From contig NZ_JAKGSD010000032.1 of assembly GCF_021654135.1 (NCBI RefSeq), positions 1 to 64,000 of the forward strand: a DNA stretch of 64,000 nt, read 5' to 3'. A program made the position numbers and the translations under genes. The notes below the pieces were generated by a model. That model saw only the letters and a list, made by a program, of their open reading frames with translations. It was not told the DNA's origin and made no database searches. Positions 58,320 to 64,000 of this stretch are shown here, piece after piece; positions within the stretch are counted from its first letter, which is position 1; each line of letters starts with the position of its first letter. This DNA comes from Amycolatopsis tucumanensis. Lineage in GTDB: Bacteria > Actinomycetota > Actinomycetes > Mycobacteriales > Pseudonocardiaceae.

Positions 58320-61300
58320 ATGCGCTACCGACGTGTCCACGAACCGAACCGGTCCAGACGCCGGTTCCGCCGGGTGCTGGCCCAGTTGTGCGGGCTGGTC
58401 CTGCTCACCGCCGTGCCAGTGCTGCCCGCACTCGCGGCGCCGGCACCCGCGCCGCAGCAACAGCAACAGGCCCCCGACCCCATCCGGGTCCTGGTCTTCC
58501 ACGGCCCGTCCGACCGCCAGGCCGACCCCGTGAACACGGCCGCCGCGGCCGTCCAGGAACTCGGCCGCACCGGCGGGTTCCAGGCCGACGTGGCCGCCGA
58601 CCCCGCCGTCTTCACCCCGGCCAACCTGGCCCGTTACCGCGGGATCGTGTTCCTGTCCGCCAACTCCGTCACGCTCAGCGCCGCGCAGGAGGACGCGCTC
58701 AAGGCGTTCGTCGCGGCGGGCAACGGGTTCGTCGGCGTCCACGACGCCGCCCGCGCGCAGTCCACATCGGACTGGTTCACCGGCCTGATCGGCACCCGGC
58801 CCGCCACCAGCCCCGATTCGGTGCAGCAGGCCGTGGTCGACGTGACCGACCGGCAGCACCCCGCCAACGCCGGCCTCCCGCTGAACTGGACCCGCTCCGA
58901 CCAGTGGCTGAACTGGAGCCCGAACCCGGTCGGCCAGGTGCACACGATCGCGCAGGTCGAGGAGTGGAAGTACCAGCCGGGCCAGGGCGGCAACGGCGCG
59001 TTCCACCCGGTGTCCTGGTGCCGCGACTACGACGGCGGCCGCTCCTTCTACACCGGCATGGGCCGCACCGTCGAGAGCTGGACCACCGACCAGCTCTTCC
59101 GCGGCCACCTGCTCGGCGCGATCCGCTGGACCACCGGCATGGTGCGCGGCGACTGCAAGGCCACGATCGCCTCGAACTACACCGTGGAGCGGCTCACCAA
59201 GCCGAACCAGCCCGGCCAGCTCGACCAGATCGGCGAACCGCACGGCCTGACCATCGCCCCCGACGGCAAGGTGTTCTACATCGGCAAGGCCGCCTGCCCG
59301 TCCGGTCCGATCGTGGACTGGAACGACCCGAACGTCGGCCTCGGCTGCGGCACCATCCACCAGTGGGACCCGAAGACCAAGCAGGTCAAGCTGCTCACCA
59401 CGCTGCCCGTGATGGGCAACCGCGGCAGCGGTGACGAACTGGTCAAGAACGAGGAAGGCCTGGTCGGCATGACGCTCGACCCGGACTTCGCCCGCAACGG
59501 CTGGTTCTACGTCTACTGGATGCCGCACGAGTCCATCGACCGGGAGAAGCGGATCGGCCAGCGCACGGTGTCCCGCTTCACCTACGACGCCGCGCGGCAG
59601 ACCATCGACCAGGCCACCCGCAAGGACCTGCTGCACTGGCCTGCCCAGATCCACAGCTGCTGCCACGCCGGCGGCGGCATGGCCTTCGACGACGCGGGCA
59701 ACCTCTACATCGGCGTCGGCGACAACAACTCCTCCGGCGGCTCCGACGGCTACTCCGGCAACAACTGGACCGCCGAGTACCAGGGCACGTCGTTCCAGGA
59801 CGCGCGCCGCACCTCGGGCAACACCAACGACCTCAACGGCAAGATCCTGCGCATCCACCCGGAGCCGGACGGCACCTACACGATCCCGCAGGGCAACCTG
59901 TTCACCGGCGCCGAGGAGGGCGGCGGCAAGACCCGGCCGGAGATCTACGTGATGGGCGTGCGCAACATCGCCCGCCTGGCGATCGACCGGCAGCACGACT
60001 GGCTCACCGCGGGCTGGGTCGGCCCGGACGCCGGCGCCCCGAACCCCGAACTGGGCCCGGCCAAGTACGAGACGGCCACCGTCATCACCTCGGCGGGCAA
60101 CCAGGGCTGGCCGTACTGCATGGGGAACCGGCAGCCCTACCGCGACCGCAGCAACACCGACGCCAGCGTGCTCACCGGCTGGTACGACTGCGACAACCTG
60201 AAGAACACCTCGCCGCGCAACACCGGCCTGGTGGACATCCCGCCCGCGCGGGACAACGCGATCTGGTACTCGCCGCAGGGCGGCGGGCCGGTCTACCCGG
60301 CGCGCGCGGACGGCAGCGGCATCCCGTCCTATGTGGAGTCCGAGGCGACCTACACCGAGCCCTACCTCAAGGGCGGCGGGCAGGCCGTGATGTCCGGCCC
60401 GACCTACCACCGCGCCGAGGTGAACACCGCCAGCGGCGTCGCGTGGCCGGCGTACTGGGAGGACAAGTGGTTCATCGGTGACGAGTCCAACGGCAACAAC
60501 CGCATCGCGGTGACGCTGGACCCGGCGCGCGTGCCGACTCAGGGCGCGCCCGCGTTCGCCGAGGACCTGCGGCAGATCATCAAGGGCGGCGGAGGCGAGG
60601 GCGGCCTGCAGAGCTGGATGGACGCCAAGTTCGGCCCGGACGGCGCGCTGTACCTGCTGGACTACGCCGGTGGCTTCTTCAGCCTCGACCCGAACCAGAA
60701 GCTGCTGCGCATCACCTACCACGGCGGCGCGGCGACCCCGGCTCCGGAGTCGGCGACCGTCGGGACCACCACCCAGGCCGGCCCGATGACCATGGCGTTC
60801 AACAGCGCCAAGGCCGGCGGCGTCGCGTGGCGCTGGGACTTCGGGGACGGCACCACCTCCACCGAGGCCAACCCCCAGCACACCTACCTGCGCGGCGGCA
60901 CCTACTACGCGACGCTGGAGGTCACCTACGCCGACGGGACGAAGGCCACCGCGAACCTGCCGGTGACCATCAGCTGCCCGGCGCCGGACGCCCGGCAGAA
61001 GGTGTGGTTCCTGGACAACGAAACCGCGGTGCCCAACCGCAACATCGGCCTCGGCTGCACGATCAACGACCTTGTCGATGACGAGCGGCCGTGGGCGAGC
61101 CACGACGCGTTCACCACGTACGCCACCGACGTGGTCACGAAGCTGCGTGGCTTCGGGCTGCTGTCCGACAAGGAGGCCAACCAGCTGATCCGGGCCGCCT
61201 CGGCGTCCCAGGTGGGCCGGTCCACCGCCTACGAGTGGCTCTTCGACGGCACCTCGATGAACGGCTGGACCCAGGCGCCGGACGGCCGGTTCGATCTGCA

Positions 61301-61874
61301 ACCCGACGGCACCCTGCACAGCGCCGGTGGCATGGGCATGCTGTGGTACTCCGGCAAGGCGTTCGGCGACTTCTCGGTGCGGCTGCAGTTCCGCGACGTG
61401 GCGCCGGCCGGTGACCGGGCCAACAGCGGCGTGTTCACCCGGTTCCCCGACGTGCGGACCCCGCTGGAGCAACGCCCGCCGGGCAGCTGCGGCACGGTCG
61501 GCTCGGCGCGGACGTCGCAGGCGTGGGTCGCGATCTACTGTGGACAGGAGATCCAGATCAACGACAACACCGCGGGGGACGCGCAGAAGACCGGTTCGGT
61601 CTACAACTTCTCCCAGGTGGGACTGGACCGGGCGATGCCGACGCCGAAGGGCGTGTGGAACGACTACGAGGTGCGGGTGACCGGCCAGCACTACACGATC
61701 ATCCGCAACGGCGTGGTGATCAACGAGTTCGACAACACGCCCGGCAAGCAGTCCTCGCGCGCCGGTGACCCGCCGACCGATCTGCGGCAGTTCTTCAGCG
61801 GGTTCATCGGGCTGCAGAACCACAGCGACCGCGACGTGATCGAGTTCCGCAACATCCGGGTGCGGCAGCTCTAG
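58320..61874 (+). CDS. Secreted ThuA / PQQ-type sugar dehydrogenase / PKD / DUF1080 fusion protein
   Basis: This 1,184-residue exported protein has a signal peptide (VLAQLCGLVLLTAVPVLPAL) and four recognisable modules. Residues about 50-275 are ThuA-like (VLVFHGPSDRQ, GFVGVHDAAR, SFYTGMGRT). Residues about 285-805 form a glucose/sorbosone dehydrogenase-type beta-propeller (GEPHGLTIAPDGKVFYIG, EEGLVGMTLDPDF, NGKILRIHPEPDG, PEIYVMGVRN). Residues about 807-885 are a PKD domain (WRWDFGDGTTSTEANPQHTY). Residues about 968-1184 are DUF1080 (WLFDGTSMNGW...GVFTRFPD), a family now linked to 3-keto-glycoside cleavage. It would oxidise and cleave sugars outside the cell. The two following genes encode copper proteins that could take electrons. 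Confidence 0.88.
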   Translation: MRYRRVHEPNRSRRRFRRVLAQLCGLVLLTAVPVLPALAAPAPAPQQQQQAPDPIRVLVFHGPSDRQADPVNTAAAAVQELGRTGGFQADVAADPAVFTPANLARYRGIVFLSANSVTLSAAQEDALKAFVAAGNGFVGVHDAARAQSTSDWFTGLIGTRPATSPDSVQQAVVDVTDRQHPANAGLPLNWTRSDQWLNWSPNPVGQVHTIAQVEEWKYQPGQGGNGAFHPVSWCRDYDGGRSFYTGMGRTVESWTTDQLFRGHLLGAIRWTTGMVRGDCKATIASNYTVERLTKPNQPGQLDQIGEPHGLTIAPDGKVFYIGKAACPSGPIVDWNDPNVGLGCGTIHQWDPKTKQVKLLTTLPVMGNRGSGDELVKNEEGLVGMTLDPDFARNGWFYVYWMPHESIDREKRIGQRTVSRFTYDAARQTIDQATRKDLLHWPAQIHSCCHAGGGMAFDDAGNLYIGVGDNNSSGGSDGYSGNNWTAEYQGTSFQDARRTSGNTNDLNGKILRIHPEPDGTYTIPQGNLFTGAEEGGGKTRPEIYVMGVRNIARLAIDRQHDWLTAGWVGPDAGAPNPELGPAKYETATVITSAGNQGWPYCMGNRQPYRDRSNTDASVLTGWYDCDNLKNTSPRNTGLVDIPPARDNAIWYSPQGGGPVYPARADGSGIPSYVESEATYTEPYLKGGGQAVMSGPTYHRAEVNTASGVAWPAYWEDKWFIGDESNGNNRIAVTLDPARVPTQGAPAFAEDLRQIIKGGGGEGGLQSWMDAKFGPDGALYLLDYAGGFFSLDPNQKLLRITYHGGAATPAPESATVGTTTQAGPMTMAFNSAKAGGVAWRWDFGDGTTSTEANPQHTYLRGGTYYATLEVTYADGTKATANLPVTISCPAPDARQKVWFLDNETAVPNRNIGLGCTINDLVDDERPWASHDAFTTYATDVVTKLRGFGLLSDKEANQLIRAASASQVGRSTAYEWLFDGTSMNGWTQAPDGRFDLQPDGTLHSAGGMGMLWYSGKAFGDFSVRLQFRDVAPAGDRANSGVFTRFPDVRTPLEQRPPGSCGTVGSARTSQAWVAIYCGQEIQINDNTAGDAQKTGSVYNFSQVGLDRAMPTPKGVWNDYEVRVTGQHYTIIRNGVVINEFDNTPGKQSSRAGDPPTDLRQFFSGFIGLQNHSDRDVIEFRNIRVRQL

Positions 61875-61938
61875 CAATCCCGATCCCCGGTGGCGCCGCC
61901 GCGGCGGCGCCACCGGGCTCCACCCTGCGAGGAATCCC

Positions 61939-63534
61939 ATGAGAATTCTGCGTGGCGCGCTGGTGGCCGCGACGGCGGGACTGTGCCTGCTCACCGGCAC
62001 GACCACCGCCGCGATCGCCGAGCCAGTGCCGATCACCGCGGCGGCGGAACAGGTGCTGACCTGGACCGCCGACGACAGCCTGACCGAGTACGCGTCCGCG
62101 CCTGCGACGGCGGTCGCGGGCGCGGCGACCATCGTGTTCGAGAACAGCACCGAGACCGGCAACACCACCGGCATGACCCACACGCTGACCTTCGACACCT
62201 CGACGCCGGGCTACAACCACGACGTCGACCTCAACATCACCGCCAGCCCCCTGGACGCCGAGCACGGGCTGCACCAGGCGCAGGTGACCCTCACGCCGGG
62301 CAAGTACCGCTACTACTGCGCGATGCCCGGGCACACGATGAGCGGCGAGCTGATCGTCACCGAGAGCGGCGAGCAGGACACCACGCCACCGGAGGTGACC
62401 GCGACCGTCGACGGCACCACCGACCCCGACGGCAACTACGTCGGCACCGCCACCCTCACCCTGACCGCGACCGACGACAGCTCCGGTGTCGGCACCGTCG
62501 AGTACACGCTCGACGACGACACCTACCGCCCCTACACCGGCCCGGTCACCATCACCGCGCCGGGCGCGCACACCGTGCACTACCGCGCGACCGACAAGGC
62601 GGGCAACGCCAGCGACCCCAAGACGCTGGTGATCAACGTCGTGCAGCCGAACGACGACACCACCGCGCCGGTTGTGAACGCCAGCGTCGCGGGCGAGCGC
62701 AACGACGCCGGGAACTACGCGGGCAGCGCCACCGTGACGCTCACCGCGACCGACGGCGAGTCCGGCGTGGCGAAGATCGAGTACACAATGGACGGCGGCG
62801 CGTACGCGACCTACAGCCAGCCGCTGGTGCTGGGCACCGGCACGCACACCCTGACCTACCGCGCCACCGACAAGGCCGGCAACACCAGCGAGCCGAAAAC
62901 CCTGACGGTAAAGGTGGATCCGCTCGGCGACGTCACGGCGCCGTTCGTGACCGCAGACCTGGACGGTGAGCTGAACACCGAGGGCTCCTACGCCGGCAAG
63001 GCCACCCTCGTCCTGGCGGCCACCGACACCGAGTCCGGGATCGCCTCCATCGAGTACGACCTGGACGGCGCCGGTTTCGTCCGCTACGGCCAGCCGGTGA
63101 CCATCACCGCGGTCGGCACGCACATGCTGCACTACCGCGCGACCGACCGGGCCGGCAACACCAGCGCCGTGCAGATGCTGTCGTTCACCATCGCCGAAGC
63201 GGGCGACCTGACCCCGCCGGTGGTCACCGTGCAACTGGCCGGGCCGCAGAACTGGTCGTGGGACTACGTCGGCCCGGTGACGGTCACCCTGGCCGCGACC
63301 GACGAGGCCTCCGGCGTCGCGCGCATCCAGTACTCCTTGGACGGCAACGTGTTCACCCGCTACAACAAGCCGTTCGTCGTCGACCGCGTCGGCACCCACA
63401 CGGTCCGCTACCGCGCCACCGACGAGGCGGGCAACACCAGCGAGATCGGCAGCGTCACGTTCACCGTCGTGTCGTCGAGCGGCCCCTCGAAGCAGGAGCG
63501 GCAGCCGAACCCGGCGTTCGAACGCATGGTGTGA
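61939..63534 (+). CDS. Secreted cupredoxin with four Ig-like (OmpL47-type) repeats
   Basis: A 531-residue exported protein: signal peptide (LRGALVAATAGLCLLTGTTT), a blue-copper domain (about residues 35-142), then four Ig-like repeats of about 95 residues. Type 1 copper ligands are H81, C127, H132 and M134 in YRYYCAMPGHTM. Each repeat has ...ATDxxSGVxxIEYxLDG... and HYRATDKAGN. The repeats resemble the OmpL47-type beta-barrel and Big-type adhesive modules and may hold the protein at the wall. A role as electron carrier between the dehydrogenase and laccase is inferred. Confidence 0.87.
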   Translation: MRILRGALVAATAGLCLLTGTTTAAIAEPVPITAAAEQVLTWTADDSLTEYASAPATAVAGAATIVFENSTETGNTTGMTHTLTFDTSTPGYNHDVDLNITASPLDAEHGLHQAQVTLTPGKYRYYCAMPGHTMSGELIVTESGEQDTTPPEVTATVDGTTDPDGNYVGTATLTLTATDDSSGVGTVEYTLDDDTYRPYTGPVTITAPGAHTVHYRATDKAGNASDPKTLVINVVQPNDDTTAPVVNASVAGERNDAGNYAGSATVTLTATDGESGVAKIEYTMDGGAYATYSQPLVLGTGTHTLTYRATDKAGNTSEPKTLTVKVDPLGDVTAPFVTADLDGELNTEGSYAGKATLVLAATDTESGIASIEYDLDGAGFVRYGQPVTITAVGTHMLHYRATDRAGNTSAVQMLSFTIAEAGDLTPPVVTVQLAGPQNWSWDYVGPVTVTLAATDEASGVARIQYSLDGNVFTRYNKPFVVDRVGTHTVRYRATDEAGNTSEIGSVTFTVVSSSGPSKQERQPNPAFERMV

Positions 63535-63559
63535 CCCCTCTCCACGAAAGGACCTTTCC

Positions 63560-64000
63560 ATGGCCAAGATGACGCGGCGCGCCGTGCTCGGCACCGCGGC
63601 GGCCGGGCTGGCCGCGTCGGTGCCCGGCGTCGCGGCGGCCGCCCCGGTGCGGGCGCAGGGCACGACCCGGCGGATCACGATGTACGCCGAGAAGATCTCC
63701 GACGAGCTGTACGGCTACGGGCTCGCGCCCGGCGGGGCGACGGTGCCCGGGCCGGTGCTGGAGATGTGGGAGGGCGACACCCTCGAGATCGACCTGGTCA
63801 ACACGACCGACCGGGTGCTGTCGCTGCACCCGCACGGCGTCGACTACGACGTGAACTCCGACGGCACCCTGATGAACGGGTCCGCGGTGATGCCCGGCCA
63901 GACCCGGCGCTACACCTGGCGCAGTCACGTGGGTTACCGGCGGGCGGACGGGTCGTGGGCGGAGGGCACGGCGGGTTACTGGCATTACCACGACCACGCG
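63560..64000 (+). CDS. Two-domain small laccase (multicopper oxidase), cut by the window end
   Basis: The first 147 residues match the small laccase (SLAC) family of actinobacteria. A twin-arginine-like signal (TRRAVLGTAAAGLAAS) precedes RRITMYAEKISDELYGYGL, LHPHGVDYDVNSDGTLMNGS and AGYWHYHDHA. HPH and HYHDH are two of the four His clusters that hold the trinuclear copper centre; the other two should lie beyond position 64000. SLAC enzymes are trimeric and reduce oxygen to water while oxidising phenols or electron donors. It follows the cupredoxin gene by 25 bp. Confidence 0.9.
   Translation, partial: MAKMTRRAVLGTAAAGLAASVPGVAAAAPVRAQGTTRRITMYAEKISDELYGYGLAPGGATVPGPVLEMWEGDTLEIDLVNTTDRVLSLHPHGVDYDVNSDGTLMNGSAVMPGQTRRYTWRSHVGYRRADGSWAEGTAGYWHYHDHA

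Noticed and set aside
58023..62198. 1,391-codon open frame on the minus strand opposite the ThuA/dehydrogenase gene
   Set aside because: It is the antisense of a gene with clear domains; stops are rare in this frame because of third-position GC bias. The translation is low-complexity Val/Gly/Arg and matches no family.
1..64000. Insertion sequences, prophage or integrative element
   Set aside because: No transposase, integrase, phage or conjugation protein was recognised, and base composition looks even along the window.

Overview
The window is very GC-rich and densely coded on both strands, with many GTG starts and four-base start/stop overlaps. It carries hallmarks of a mycolate- or nocardioform-type actinobacterium: an NDMA-dependent alcohol dehydrogenase, an F420-type PPOX protein, an IdeR/DmdR iron box, a DasR-like site and a two-domain small laccase. 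Gene content and the style of the intergenic repeats fit Pseudonocardiaceae, most probably Amycolatopsis. That is inference; no rRNA or marker gene here settles it. No IS element, phage, tRNA or CRISPR was found.

Layout. 0.1-5 kb: alcohol/aldehyde oxidation (NDMA-ADH, aldehyde dehydrogenase, DoxX protein, AcoR-type activator without the sigma-54 loop). 5.5-11.6 kb: a minus-strand operon gntR - lactonase-type MBL hydrolase - hydroxyacid-oxoacid transhydrogenase - FmdB zinc ribbon - FAD/Fe-S D-2-hydroxyglutarate dehydrogenase-like protein. Together these read as a gamma-butyrolactone/4-hydroxybutyrate route that recycles 2-oxoglutarate. 11.7-17.6 kb: TetR with a clear operator, a DUF1772 protein, a three-subunit molybdenum aldehyde oxidoreductase (PaoABC type) and an epoxide hydrolase.

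17.6-36 kb: a repeat-filled gap, a divergent HisRS, a HAD hydrolase, a two-component system, and a five-gene overlapping operon (DoxX-like, BtaA-like DUF3419, DUF2071, methyltransferase, membrane protein). A TetR/DUF1772 pair with twin operators follows, then mixed single genes, including a secreted GH16 glucanase with a DasR-like site. 36-45 kb: TetR and a complete Liv-type ABC transporter, divergent from a secreted DUF6351 hydrolase coupled to a cytokinin-dehydrogenase-like flavoprotein.

45-57 kb: roadblock protein with decayed 3'-end duplications, MFS, LysR, an RsbW-like ATPase, an iron-siderophore uptake operon behind overlapping iron boxes (no ATPase gene, but a PPOX-type flavoprotein), a degenerate sensor kinase, and a PadR-ABC unit. 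57-64 kb: a short leader reading frame and a lone LuxR-type HTH precede three exported proteins: ThuA/sugar-dehydrogenase/PKD/DUF1080 fusion, cupredoxin with four Ig-like repeats, and a small laccase cut by the window end. These suggest an extracellular sugar-oxidising system with copper proteins.

A theme across the window is gene-flanking tandem repeats of different families. At two loci (5.1-5.6 kb and 45.5-45.9 kb) they carry copies of the neighbouring gene's own 3' end including the stop codon, and a third 3'-end copy (HAD gene) lies 2.4 kb from its parent.
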